From NCBI GenBank assembly GCA_036303105.1, contig JAXJBF010000029.1:1-48231 (forward strand): a DNA stretch of 48,231 nt, read 5' to 3'. This stretch comes from UMGS1590 sp036303105. Lineage in GTDB: Bacteria > Bacillota > Peptococcia > Peptococcales > Peptococcaceae. The translations under genes were made by a program, and so were the position numbers. Numbering within the stretch: the first letter of the stretch is position 1; each line of letters opens with the position of its first letter. The notes under the pieces are model-generated. The model did not search any database. It had not been told where the DNA came from and saw only the letters and a list, made by a program, of their open reading frames with translations. Positions 7,135-15,615 of this stretch are shown here, piece by piece.

Positions 7135-9513
7135 TTACGCATTCACTGCTGTACGCGTATAATTCACGATATTGGATGCACCAGCCAATTGGGTACCATC
7201 TGGCAATACAAGTGTTGGTGCAGCAACAATACCATATTGCTTTGCTAATTCTGGCTCATCTTCAGCATAGATGCGATGATAACTCATGCCCGCTTGATCG
7301 AGTGCACGAATAGCAATCTGACAATTTGGGCAGGTATGTGTTGTAAAGAGCAATGCCTGCTCATTTTTAGTTTCTGATTGAGTGGTTTCCTGTCCTTCAG
7401 TAATACCAAGATCGCTGCCTTTTACCTTCATGACAAAGCGGCTCTTGCTGATGTCATAAAGCTTGCGGTCCTTATATTCCTGCGTTTTCCCGTCGTTCCA
7501 ATTCTGTACTGGACGATAGTAACCGGTGATACGGCTGTAAACTTCTGTCTTGTTGCCGCAATGTGGGCAGGTAAATTGTTCACCTGCAAGATAGCCATGA
7601 TCTTTGCAAACGGAATACGTTGGTGACAAGGTATAATATGGCAGTTCGTAGTTTTCTGCGATCTTGCGCACCAAGTTGGCTGCTGCTTTCCAATCTGGCA
7701 GTTTTTCACCTAAGAAAGCGTGGAATACTGTACCGGATGTATACAGCGTTTGAAGTTCATCCTGAATATCCAAGGCTGAGAAAATGTCTTCGGTGTAGCC
7801 TACTGGCAGGTGAGAGCTGTTGGTGTAATAAGGGGTGTCTCCTTCTTTTGCTGCGGTGATAATATCTGGATAACGTTTGCGGTCATGTTTTGCGAAACGA
7901 TAGGTGGTCGATTCAGCAGGGGTGGCTTCAAGGTTGTACAAGTCGCCGTACATTTCCTGATAATCCGACAAACGTTCTCTCATATGTGTGAGCACTTCTT
8001 TGGCAAATTTCTGCGTTTCAGGATGGGTCAAATCTTTGCGCAGCCAGCTTGCATTAAGCCCAACTTCGTTCATGCCAATCAAGCCAATCGTAGAGAAGTG
8101 GTTGTCAAAACTGCCAAGGTAACGCTTCGTATATGGATAAAGGCCCGCTTCCAAAAGGTTGGTAATAACAGTACGTTTGATTTTCAAAGAACGCGCTGCG
8201 ATATCCATCATATGATCCAGGCGTGCATAGAAGTCTGCTTCATCTTTCGCAAGGTACGCAATGCGTGGCAGGTTGATCGTCACAACGCCAACAGAACCGG
8301 TACTTTCCCCGCTGCCGAAGAAGCCGCCGCTCTTTTTGCGCAGTTCGCGCAAATCAAGGCGCAAACGGCAGCACATGCTGCGCACATCACTTGGCTGCAT
8401 GTCACTGTTGATATAATTTGAAAAATATGGTGTGCCATATTTTGCAGTCATTTCAAACAACAGGCTGTTGTTTTCTGTTTCAGACCAGTCAAAGTCTTTG
8501 GTAATAGAATACGTTGGAATTGGATATTGGAAGCCACGGCCCTGTGCATCCCCATCGATCATCACTTCGATGAAAGCTTTGTTGACCATGTCCATTTCAC
8601 GCTTGCAGTCGCCATAAGTGAAATCCATGTCTTTGCCGCCAACGATGGCTGGAAGATCTTTTAAGTCGTCTGGCACGGTCCAGTCGAGAGTGATATTAGA
8701 GAATGGCGCTTGTGTACCCCAACGGCTAGGGGTGTTGACACCATAAATAAAGCTTTCAATGCATTTCTTGGTTTGTTCGTAAGTCAGATTGTCTGCTTTG
8801 ACGAACGGAGCCAGATAGGTGTCAAAGGAGGAAAACGCCTGAGCGCCAGCCCACTCGTTCTGCATGATGCCCAAGAAGTTTACCATCTGGTTGCAAAGTG
8901 TGGCCAAATGTTTCGCTGGTGCAGAAGTGATCTTGCCAGGAATGCCGCCCAGCCCTTCTCTGATCAGCTGCTTCAAGCTCCAACCAGCGCAGTAACCAGT
9001 GAGCATGGATAAGTCATGAAGATGAATGTCCGCATTTCTATGAGCGTCTGCTATTTCCTGATCGTAGATCTCGCTGAGCCAGTAGTTGGCAGTAATGGCA
9101 CCAGAGTTAGAGAGGATCAGACCGCCGACAGAGTAGGTGACTGTAGAGTTTTCCTTCACGCGCCAGTCTTCAACGTTGACATAGCTGTTGACCAAATCTT
9201 TATAGTCAAGAATGGTCGAGGATACATTACGTACATTTTCATGTTGTTTTCTATACAGGATGTATGCTTTTGCCACATCAGCGTAACCGCTTTGACTCAG
9301 GATGCTTTCAACGCTGTCTTGAATATCTTCTACCTGGATTAAGTGATCGTGGATCTTTGGCTCGAAATCAGCCGTTACACGCAATCCCAACAAATCGATA
9401 ATATCATCCGTATATTCTCTCCGGCATGCATCAAACGCTTTCTTGATGGCTGCCGTGATTTTCTGCAAATCGAACGCTACAATGCTGCTATCGCGTTTCA
9501 CAACTTGGTACAT
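7135..9513 (-). CDS. nrdD: Anaerobic ribonucleoside-triphosphate reductase with C-terminal glutaredoxin-like domain
   Basis: 792 residues from ATG 9513 (GGAGG 10 bases upstream). It reduces ribonucleoside triphosphates to deoxy forms by a glycyl radical in the cytoplasm. An ATP-cone occupies about 1-90. The catalytic barrel includes the cysteine-bearing GYCAGWS and MCCRLRLDL segments. A four-cysteine zinc site (about 640-655, FTCPHCGNK) precedes the glycyl-radical loop RITGYYRP (G near 664). The last ~75 residues, after a short linker, form a thioredoxin-fold domain starting ALLFTTHTCPNC with redox CPNC and a cis-proline-like APTL. Most NrdD proteins lack that domain; it probably acts as a built-in electron donor. 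NrdG is encoded upstream, and paired NrdR-like boxes lie in the promoter region. Confidence 0.95.
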   Translation of the reverse strand: MYQVVKRDSSIVAFDLQKITAAIKKAFDACRREYTDDIIDLLGLRVTADFEPKIHDHLIQVEDIQDSVESILSQSGYADVAKAYILYRKQHENVRNVSSTILDYKDLVNSYVNVEDWRVKENSTVTYSVGGLILSNSGAITANYWLSEIYDQEIADAHRNADIHLHDLSMLTGYCAGWSLKQLIREGLGGIPGKITSAPAKHLATLCNQMVNFLGIMQNEWAGAQAFSSFDTYLAPFVKADNLTYEQTKKCIESFIYGVNTPSRWGTQAPFSNITLDWTVPDDLKDLPAIVGGKDMDFTYGDCKREMDMVNKAFIEVMIDGDAQGRGFQYPIPTYSITKDFDWSETENNSLLFEMTAKYGTPYFSNYINSDMQPSDVRSMCCRLRLDLRELRKKSGGFFGSGESTGSVGVVTINLPRIAYLAKDEADFYARLDHMMDIAARSLKIKRTVITNLLEAGLYPYTKRYLGSFDNHFSTIGLIGMNEVGLNASWLRKDLTHPETQKFAKEVLTHMRERLSDYQEMYGDLYNLEATPAESTTYRFAKHDRKRYPDIITAAKEGDTPYYTNSSHLPVGYTEDIFSALDIQDELQTLYTSGTVFHAFLGEKLPDWKAAANLVRKIAENYELPYYTLSPTYSVCKDHGYLAGEQFTCPHCGNKTEVYSRITGYYRPVQNWNDGKTQEYKDRKLYDISKSRFVMKVKGSDLGITEGQETTQSETKNEQALLFTTHTCPNCQIAIRALDQAGMSYHRIYAEDEPELAKQYGIVAAPTLVLPDGTQLAGASNIVNYTRTAVNA

Positions 9514-9546
9514 AGATGTCAGTCCTCCCAAATAAATTGTATTCCT

Positions 9547-9575
9547 ATGATAGCAAACAAAAACCAGGCTGTCAA
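9547..9575 (-). promoter_or_regulatory. Predicted nrdD promoter
   Basis: A consensus TTGACA (9575-9570, minus strand) is followed after exactly 17 bases by TATCAT (9552-9547). The -35 box lies in and beside the loop of the nrdG terminator hairpin, so nrdD can be transcribed independently even though nrdG ends just before it. Confidence 0.65.
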
Positions 9576-9583
9576 CAGCCTGG
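9558..9583 (-). terminator. Intrinsic terminator between nrdG and nrdD
   Basis: An 8 bp stem CCAGGCTG/CAGCCTGG with loop TTGA (minus strand) is followed by TTTTTG. It would stop or reduce readthrough from nrdG into nrdD. Confidence 0.7.
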
Positions 9584-9629
9584 CACTATATATTGTTGTT
9601 TTTTCTGGTATTACCCCAATATATAACAC
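9583..9629 (-). promoter_or_regulatory. Pair of NrdR-box-like sites upstream of nrdD
   Basis: CTATATATTG (9586-9595) matches the NrdR core CWATATATWG fully. CAATATATAA (9617-9626) matches 9 of 10. The two begin 31 bases apart, close to three helical turns, the usual spacing of NrdR box pairs. NrdR represses ribonucleotide reductase genes when dATP is high. Its gene is not in this window. Confidence 0.6.
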
Positions 9630-10318
9630 TATATACCGCGCAATGTCGTGCAAGGAAGAATATCTTGTGCCGCTTTGCAAAATTGTTTGAGTGTTTCCTC
9701 ATTATACGCCGAGAGAGATGTATCTCGAACTTGATCACGAGCAACAAAGCACTGCAAATAGTATCGCTTCGCACCTTGCAGCCATTTTGCAATTTCTAAA
9801 ATATCTTCAAATGAGTGAAATTCTTGGACGATGGTCGTACGAAATTCATAGTCCACCTGACCCGAAAGCAAAAACTTTTTGCTGCGTATATAGGGGGTAA
9901 GGTCAAGCGAAGGAAGCCCACAGGTTTGCGGGTATTTTTCCGGCGTGTTTTTGATGTCCATTGCGACATAATCCAGCAGCCCTTGCTCCACAAGCTGCTC
10001 CAGCTTCTCTGGGAAGCCGCCGTTGGTATCTAATTTTACACGATAACCGAGAGCCTTTACTTCTCTTAAAAAGTCATCAATATCTGGTTGAAGCAATGGT
10101 TCCCCGCCACTGATACAGACCCCGTCAAGCAATCCCTGACGTTTTTTTAAAAATTTGAGCACTTCTTCTGCGCCGATACCTTCGTCAAATGGGCCACTGA
10201 TCAATTCACTGTTGTGACAAAACGGACAATCCAACTGGCAACCACCTGTAAACAATGTGCAGGCAACATGCTCAGGATAATCAAGCAACGTCAGTTTCTG
10301 TAGTCCTTGAATGTTCAT
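9629..10318 (-). CDS. nrdG: Anaerobic ribonucleotide reductase activating protein (radical SAM)
   Basis: 229 residues from ATG 10318, chosen for AAGGAG 7 bases upstream; longer in-frame readings have no ribosome site. It is the radical S-adenosylmethionine enzyme that installs the glycyl radical on NrdD. The CxxxCxxC cluster motif appears as GCQLDCPFCHN (about 26-36), followed by ISGGEPLLQP, the SAM-contacting GGEP motif. The gene precedes nrdD on the same strand and follows the polytopic membrane protein by 14 bases. The family name overlaps with pyruvate-formate-lyase activators, but the position beside nrdD settles it. Confidence 0.92.
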   Translation of the reverse strand: MNIQGLQKLTLLDYPEHVACTLFTGGCQLDCPFCHNSELISGPFDEGIGAEEVLKFLKKRQGLLDGVCISGGEPLLQPDIDDFLREVKALGYRVKLDTNGGFPEKLEQLVEQGLLDYVAMDIKNTPEKYPQTCGLPSLDLTPYIRSKKFLLSGQVDYEFRTTIVQEFHSFEDILEIAKWLQGAKRYYLQCFVARDQVRDTSLSAYNEETLKQFCKAAQDILPCTTLRGI

Positions 10319-10332
10319 ACCCCTTCTCCTTC

Positions 10333-12075
10333 CTATTTGACAATGTTTTCCACTTTTGTCCAGATGGCATGTTTTTCGCGTTCTTCTTCGCCATTTTTCT
10401 TCAGATCGTTCCAAACTTTGTAGTCTGTCACAAACTGGTTGTGCAACTGTGCATCTTCATCAGAAGGCAGATCTGTACTCATTGTCATGCGCTCCCAGTA
10501 ACTTCTGATGGCATTACTCTCTAATTTAGCCGCTGGGAAAATAGAAACTGCCATCAACGCACAGTTCAAGAAGGCTAACATCAAGAGCATTTTTCCTACT
10601 CTTGACTTACCATCATCATGTCGCGTGCTCAAGGCAATAACAGCCAATGGAATGAGAAACCAAAGAATCGCAACGGTGCGCGCCCACCATATCGTCGACG
10701 TAAAGAGCGCAATCACCAAAACCGGAAGCACCATCCATAAAAAAGCAGTACGACGTCCAATATAATCTTCCGGCTCCTCTTGCTGTAACTCTTCTTCGTC
10801 CTCTTCATCCATATAAATGGCATTTTCGCCGACCTTGCGACTGCGAGGTGCCACAATGGCGAGAACAAGCAAAATCACAGCAGCAATCAAAAGTATACCG
10901 CCCAAAAAGCCAAAGCCTCGCAAACGAACATCGGGCTGAGCGTAAGCTGAATTAAACAAAGCCGTAAACTGCTGAAGCACTCCCAGTAAATTCAATGAAT
11001 TGGTGTCCGGCGACGCCATCATGCTATAAAGAAAGCGACCAAACCATGTTTTACCTTCTAGAACCACCGGCATATAAGGCGTTACAAGATCAACGGAATG
11101 ACTGCCAAATGCTAGTGCAAACGGATTACCGGTATCAACAAGATTTTGAATGAAAGGGTTGAAGCCAATAATCACAAAGCCACAAAACACCACACTTCCA
11201 GCGCGAATAGCCAGCCAACGAACGGCACGTTTTTTATACAGCACTGCAACAATCACAAGAAAGCCAATGCCTAAAACCATTGCTGCACAGATTCCGCCAG
11301 ACTGACTATGTAATAGGAACAGCCATAAAAACGCCAAAACCATTAAAAGGTCGCTATGGAGATAGCCCTCATTGAGAATTAAATAAGCCAAAATCAAAAA
11401 GCATTGAATGCAATAAGCAACCACCGCGTCGCCATAAAAGCTGAACATCTGAGACAGAGCCACTGGATTGGCCAGTGACAGCAAAGCTGCCATGGTCGCC
11501 AATTTACTATGTTTTCCGCCCAAGATGCGGCGAAAGCCATATTGTGTCAATAAAAAAGTCGGTACCGCAAAGAGAAACGTGTGCGCTTTTGCCATCTCAT
11601 AATGCCCTAAAAATGCATAAAGGCTGGCGTCAACATACCAAAGTGACTTTCCAGAGCGATACACCAATTCTGATACACTACCAATATCATCATAAATGGG
11701 ATTCCAACCATTCGCCAGTTGGACGACAGCTTCTGTATAAAAGCCACGCCCCCAATCAGAGTACTCCCATATCCAGGAAACTACAATGCCGAATACTATG
11801 ACAGCTGCAATAAAAGCAAAGCCAATCCCTACAAGTCGTTTCTTCGGCACGGGACGTTCTTCCAAACGCCCTAGCCAATAGAATCCCACTGTGCTTAATA
11901 CAACACACATCGGAAGCGTAAATGCAAAAACATGCAATCCCACGAGAGCTGCGAGTGCATTGACCACAAAAAGGGCGCACAAAATCAGCAACCAAACAGC
12001 AGCCCACTGTACTGCCGTTGGTATCGCTGAAACACGTTCTTCTTCGATGCTCATGGATTCACCAGCTTTCTTCAC
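10333..12075 (-). CDS. Large polytopic membrane protein of unknown function
   Basis: About 580 residues. The start is uncertain: GTG 12075 lies 10 bases after GGAGG, TTG 12081 only 4 bases after it. About twelve to thirteen hydrophobic segments run from residue 20 to about 520, broken by an acidic loop (MDEEDEEELQQEEPEDY, about 425-441), and end in a charged cytoplasmic-like tail. The early loop YSDWGRGFYTEAVVQLANGWNPIYDD, with an acidic/aromatic character, and the overall layout recall GT-C-type lipid-linked sugar transferases, but I see no motif that proves this. Its neighbours (pncB before, nrdG 14 bases after) give no functional hint. Its ribosome site lies inside the pncB terminator arm. 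Confidence 0.8.
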   Translation of the reverse strand: MKKAGESMSIEEERVSAIPTAVQWAAVWLLILCALFVVNALAALVGLHVFAFTLPMCVVLSTVGFYWLGRLEERPVPKKRLVGIGFAFIAAVIVFGIVVSWIWEYSDWGRGFYTEAVVQLANGWNPIYDDIGSVSELVYRSGKSLWYVDASLYAFLGHYEMAKAHTFLFAVPTFLLTQYGFRRILGGKHSKLATMAALLSLANPVALSQMFSFYGDAVVAYCIQCFLILAYLILNEGYLHSDLLMVLAFLWLFLLHSQSGGICAAMVLGIGFLVIVAVLYKKRAVRWLAIRAGSVVFCGFVIIGFNPFIQNLVDTGNPFALAFGSHSVDLVTPYMPVVLEGKTWFGRFLYSMMASPDTNSLNLLGVLQQFTALFNSAYAQPDVRLRGFGFLGGILLIAAVILLVLAIVAPRSRKVGENAIYMDEEDEEELQQEEPEDYIGRRTAFLWMVLPVLVIALFTSTIWWARTVAILWFLIPLAVIALSTRHDDGKSRVGKMLLMLAFLNCALMAVSIFPAAKLESNAIRSYWERMTMSTDLPSDEDAQLHNQFVTDYKVWNDLKKNGEEEREKHAIWTKVENIVK

Positions 12076-12080
12076 AATCA

Positions 12081-12120
12081 AAAATCCTCCCTGTTTCTCT
12101 AAAAAGCAAAACAGGGAGGA
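12081..12120 (-). terminator. pncB terminator overlapping the next gene's ribosome site
   Basis: A 12 bp stem (12109-12120 with 12085-12096, loop 12 bases) is followed on the minus strand by TTTT. The 3' arm is AAACAGGGAGGA, so the GGGAGG Shine-Dalgarno of the following membrane-protein gene is paired in the folded RNA. Confidence 0.7.
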
Positions 12121-12129
12121 CCTGTACCA

Positions 12130-13626
12130 TTATTTTACATTGGAATGCACTGCTTCTTCCAAAACCATATGTTCATCGGCAGAAATAACATGCCGACGTT
12201 CCATCAGCATACGTTCACGCATGCTCCAAAGGCTGGAAGAATAATCCACATAATAGTGATGTGGATTTTCGAAGCGCTTGACTTCATCCCAAAGCGTTTC
12301 AATCTCATCTTTACAATACTCACGAATCTCAGCCACGCTCGGACTTTGATAAACTTGTTCTCCTTTTATGAAAACCGGAACTTGCAATTTTTCTGCACGG
12401 AAATTTTTGACGGTTTTACGCTTCCAAACGGCATTTGGGTCAAAAATTTCGATCGGGCGGCTGTCATCAATGGTCTCATCAGCAAGCATAACAAGGTCCG
12501 CAATGGCCTTGTTTGTTTCAAGATCAAAGAGGCGCCATGGCATTTTATAACCCGGAGTAGTGATTTTACCAATGTTTTCACTGATTTTGATACGAGGCTG
12601 CAAAAGGCCATCTTCTTCCACTGCAACCATCTTATAAACACCGCCAAAAACAGGGTCACTCTTACAAGTGATCAATCGCTCACCGACACCAAAACTGTCA
12701 ATTTTTGCGCCCTGAACCAGCAGATCCTGAATTAAAAATTCATCCAGCCCTCCGCTGACAACAACAGCGCAATCTTCGAAGCCTTCTGCATCTAACACTT
12801 CACGCACACGTTTTGACAAATAGGCAATATCCCCACTGTCAATACGCACACCGGCAGGGCGATAACCTTTTGGCACGACCACTTCTTTAAAAACTTTAAT
12901 AGCATTTGGCAGGCCAGAGCCTAACACGTCATAAGTGTCAATAAGCAACGTACATGCTTGTGGATAGGCTTCTGCGTAGAGTCTGAATGCTTTCTCTTCA
13001 TCGTTGAAGAGCTGAACCCAACTATGCGCCATCGTCCCCAGTGCAGGCACACCATAGTCGCGATCGGTGGATGTATTAGCCGAACCCGCCACGCCGCCAA
13101 TATAGGCTGCACGAGCGCCATAATTGGCCGCGTCAGGGCCTTGAGCACGACGTGAACCAAATTCCATAACAGATCGGCCTTTTGCCGCTCGTACAATACG
13201 GTTAGCTTTTGTTGCAATGAGGCACTGATGATTGATCGTCAATAATAGCATGGTTTCTAAAAACTGTGCTTGAATGACCGGTCCACGCACTGTTACCAAT
13301 GGTTCATGAGGGAATACCGGACGTCCTTCTGGTACCGCCCAAACATCACATTCAAATTTAAAATTACGCAGATATTCCAAAAATCCTTCATCAAAAAGAT
13401 TCTTTGAACGCAAAAAATCAATATCTTCATCTGTAAAATGAAGGTTATTCAGATAGTTGATCAACTGATCCAGACCAGCCATGATCACGAAACCACCATC
13501 ATCTGGAATTTCGCGGAAAAACATATCAAAGTAGGCAATCTTGTCTTCCAGGCCATTAATGAAATAACCATTCCCCATTGTTAATTCATAAAAGTCTGTT
13601 AACAGCGTTAAATTGCGCTCATCCAT
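12130..13626 (-). CDS. pncB: Nicotinate phosphoribosyltransferase
   Basis: 498 residues from ATG 13626 (AGGGGGC upstream); a longer reading would run into the NUDIX gene. It converts nicotinate and phosphoribosyl pyrophosphate to nicotinate mononucleotide, the entry step of NAD salvage. Recognisable segments are the N-terminal LLTDFYELTMGNGYF, the SRRAQGPDAANYGARAAY region containing the phosphorylated-histidine-family neighbourhood, TYDVLGSGLPNAI, and the phosphate-binding VRIDSGDIAYLSK and VVSGGLDEF segments. Length fits the long bacterial form. It is the last gene of a three-gene operon with an NrtR-like NUDIX protein 14 bases upstream, consistent with control of NAD metabolism. Confidence 0.93.
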   Translation of the reverse strand: MDERNLTLLTDFYELTMGNGYFINGLEDKIAYFDMFFREIPDDGGFVIMAGLDQLINYLNNLHFTDEDIDFLRSKNLFDEGFLEYLRNFKFECDVWAVPEGRPVFPHEPLVTVRGPVIQAQFLETMLLLTINHQCLIATKANRIVRAAKGRSVMEFGSRRAQGPDAANYGARAAYIGGVAGSANTSTDRDYGVPALGTMAHSWVQLFNDEEKAFRLYAEAYPQACTLLIDTYDVLGSGLPNAIKVFKEVVVPKGYRPAGVRIDSGDIAYLSKRVREVLDAEGFEDCAVVVSGGLDEFLIQDLLVQGAKIDSFGVGERLITCKSDPVFGGVYKMVAVEEDGLLQPRIKISENIGKITTPGYKMPWRLFDLETNKAIADLVMLADETIDDSRPIEIFDPNAVWKRKTVKNFRAEKLQVPVFIKGEQVYQSPSVAEIREYCKDEIETLWDEVKRFENPHHYYVDYSSSLWSMRERMLMERRHVISADEHMVLEEAVHSNVK

Positions 13627-13640
13627 TCTTTTCAGCCCCC

Positions 13641-14528
13641 TTATGCCCGCCACAATTCTATGGCAGACAATCCATCCTCCAAGCAATAACTTTGTTTATA
13701 TTGATAGATCTGATCCAACACGCCGACTTCCTCCGGTTGCTCCTCGACGCGCATAATCATCGGTTTTACATGTTCAAAAAACGTTGTTCGCAACAGTTCC
13801 TGACCAATGACAGCTTCAAACACGCCCTGAAGATCTGCAATGCGAAACTGTTCTGGTACCCAACGAAATGCAACTGAAGTGCGATACAGCTTCGTACGAA
13901 GACTTTCTACTGCACAACAAATCATTTCTAAGTGATCGAATGCCAGCTGCTCTGCATCTTCAACCACTTCACGATGCCAGCAGCCCATGTCATCGGCGAC
14001 TAAGTCCACGCTGCCAGTAATAACAGTTTCGCCATTTTTTAAGGTCAAATGACTACGATATTGCTTTGCAGAAAGTGCTTCGGTGTGCATTGACACTTCA
14101 AACCAAGCAGCTTCGGCTGCATCATCATCGGCTTTTGGCGTTCCAGTTTCTCCATATGGAAGCATGGCCAAAAAACATTGTGTGATGATGCGTGCGCGAG
14201 GATCGCGATCAACACGGCTGAAGGTAGCCACATCCCCCTGATATACAGGCTTCAAGCCGGTTTCCTCAAAGCATTCTCTGGCTGCACATTCAGCCAGCGT
14301 TTCATCTTTCTCTAAAAAACCGCCAGGCAAGGCCCAGCCACCTTTGAATGGAGGGCGACCACGCTTAACAAGCAATATTTCCAGTGTTCTCTGTGGATAT
14401 TTTTTGCTTGCATTCTCTGGCCGATCAAGCGCACGGAATACTGCGCTGTCGGCTGTCACCGATGGATGCCAATAAGCGCTGTCGTCGTAGCTTGCTACAA
14501 ATTGAAAATCTTCTTCGGTTAATTTCAT
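13641..14528 (-). CDS. NUDIX protein with NrtR-like C-terminal domain
   Basis: 295 residues from ATG 14528 (AGAGG upstream). The NUDIX box GFLEKDETLAECAARECFEE...GL (about 107-129) has every conserved residue of Gx5Ex7REUxEExGU, so catalysis on ADP-ribose or a related nucleotide is possible. The last ~80 residues (from about LRTKLYRTSVAFRW, with TSVAF, ADLQGVFEAVIGQELLRTTF) match the winged-helix end of NrtR regulators, which sense ADP-ribose and repress NAD-salvage genes. Placement directly before pncB supports regulator or dual-function roles. Unlike classical NrtR, which has often lost the hydrolase residues, this one keeps them. Confidence 0.85.
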   Translation of the reverse strand: MKLTEEDFQFVASYDDSAYWHPSVTADSAVFRALDRPENASKKYPQRTLEILLVKRGRPPFKGGWALPGGFLEKDETLAECAARECFEETGLKPVYQGDVATFSRVDRDPRARIITQCFLAMLPYGETGTPKADDDAAEAAWFEVSMHTEALSAKQYRSHLTLKNGETVITGSVDLVADDMGCWHREVVEDAEQLAFDHLEMICCAVESLRTKLYRTSVAFRWVPEQFRIADLQGVFEAVIGQELLRTTFFEHVKPMIMRVEEQPEEVGVLDQIYQYKQSYCLEDGLSAIELWRA

Positions 14529-14541
14529 CGCGGCACCTCTT

Positions 14542-15396
14542 TTAAATCCAAGCATCAGTATCTTCAGTTGGTGCCAATTCCCAACCATCATAGATACCAA
14601 TGTCGTCTTCAAGAGCTTCGAAGCATTCATAGGTTTTTTCTGTCAATGTCATCAAATTCAAATCATGCTTAGCCAGAAGTTTTAGGCCTAGACTCATTGG
14701 CTCCAGCGCTTCTTCATAAATGCGATCATCGATTACTTCATAACCCATCAACTGCATATGAGATGCCACACGAGCACGTGTCGCACCATCCTGGAAATAA
14801 AAATAATAGTACACACTATATTCATGATCCAGGTCAATCCCAGCTTCCTTAAGGTTTTGCACCATGTAACGATTACGAATATGTGCCATATCCAACTCTG
14901 ATGGATAGATAGCATCAAAGAAAAAGCGCCAAGCACCATCGTTGTCGCTCATGTAGTTGAAATCATAATCATTATATTCTGATGCGATTTTCCCTACGAG
15001 AGGTGCCAAATATTCCACGTCTGGCCCGTAAAAATAAAACATACGTGTGCCTGCATAGGTTACCGAACCAACAAAACGCGCGCGTGCTTCTTCGTCCATA
15101 ACCTTGATGATATAGTTCTGGATTTCGAGAATCTTGTCTTCTTCCTCTTCCTTGTAAAATCCATCAACATCCGGATCCAGGAATTCCATCTGAATTCCCA
15201 TCAGCCAATGCAGGGCTGGAATTGGTGCCTTTTCAGCAATGGCTAGATCAGCACTCACCAAGGCACGTCCATCGTCCATGCTGGTCACATACATTTCATA
15301 TTGTGGCGGAATCTCCAACGCAGGGTCTCGCTCTGCCTCATCATCCGCAAATGTAAATTCAATTTTTTCTCGAATTTCTTTATCTAAATTTTCCAT
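14542..15396 (-). CDS. DUF695/RraB-like two-domain protein
   Basis: 284 residues, very acidic, from ATG 15396 (GTGAGG six bases upstream). The N-terminal ~130 residues (PPQYEMYVTSMDDGRALVSAD...) resemble DUF695. The region from about 100 to 255 (FVGSVTYAGTRMFYFYG, then HEYSVYYYFYFQDGATRARV) resembles DUF695's partner domain, the RraB/RNase E inhibitor fold. It is cytoplasmic with no membrane segment. It heads the operon that continues to the NUDIX protein (14-base gap) and pncB. Molecular role unknown; since RraB inhibits RNase E in proteobacteria, a link to RNA decay is possible but unproven here. Confidence 0.75.
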   Translation of the reverse strand: MENLDKEIREKIEFTFADDEAERDPALEIPPQYEMYVTSMDDGRALVSADLAIAEKAPIPALHWLMGIQMEFLDPDVDGFYKEEEEDKILEIQNYIIKVMDEEARARFVGSVTYAGTRMFYFYGPDVEYLAPLVGKIASEYNDYDFNYMSDNDGAWRFFFDAIYPSELDMAHIRNRYMVQNLKEAGIDLDHEYSVYYYFYFQDGATRARVASHMQLMGYEVIDDRIYEEALEPMSLGLKLLAKHDLNLMTLTEKTYECFEALEDDIGIYDGWELAPTEDTDAWI

Positions 15397-15435
15397 TGAA
15401 AACCTCACTAAGTTTGAAATATTTGTAATATCTCT

Positions 15436-15464
15436 AGTATAACGGATTCGTCCGAGCGCGTCAA
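15436..15464 (-). promoter_or_regulatory. Predicted promoter of the NAD-salvage operon
   Basis: TTGACG (15464-15459, minus strand) and TATACT (15441-15436) are spaced by 17 bases. An imperfect inverted repeat, GTTATA around to TATTAC, overlaps the -10 box and could be an operator; NrtR is the natural candidate but no site consensus was matched. Confidence 0.65.
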
Positions 15465-15546
15465 AGAAAGAAACGCAATGGCTACCATTTTCATCAACGT
15501 TTTCTTGCTCAACACCGAACCATTTTTGCCATTTACTGCAAATAAA

Positions 15547-15575
15547 TTGACAAGCTTTCGCTGCCGTTTTATACT
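15547..15575 (+). promoter_or_regulatory. Predicted metG promoter
   Basis: TTGACA (15547-15552) and TATACT (15570-15575) with 17-base spacing. Transcription would start near 15582, giving a leader of about 80 bases. Confidence 0.7.
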
Positions 15576-15615
15576 TAATTGTGGGCCGATCGTCGGTCTA
15601 CATTTTTGTCATCCG

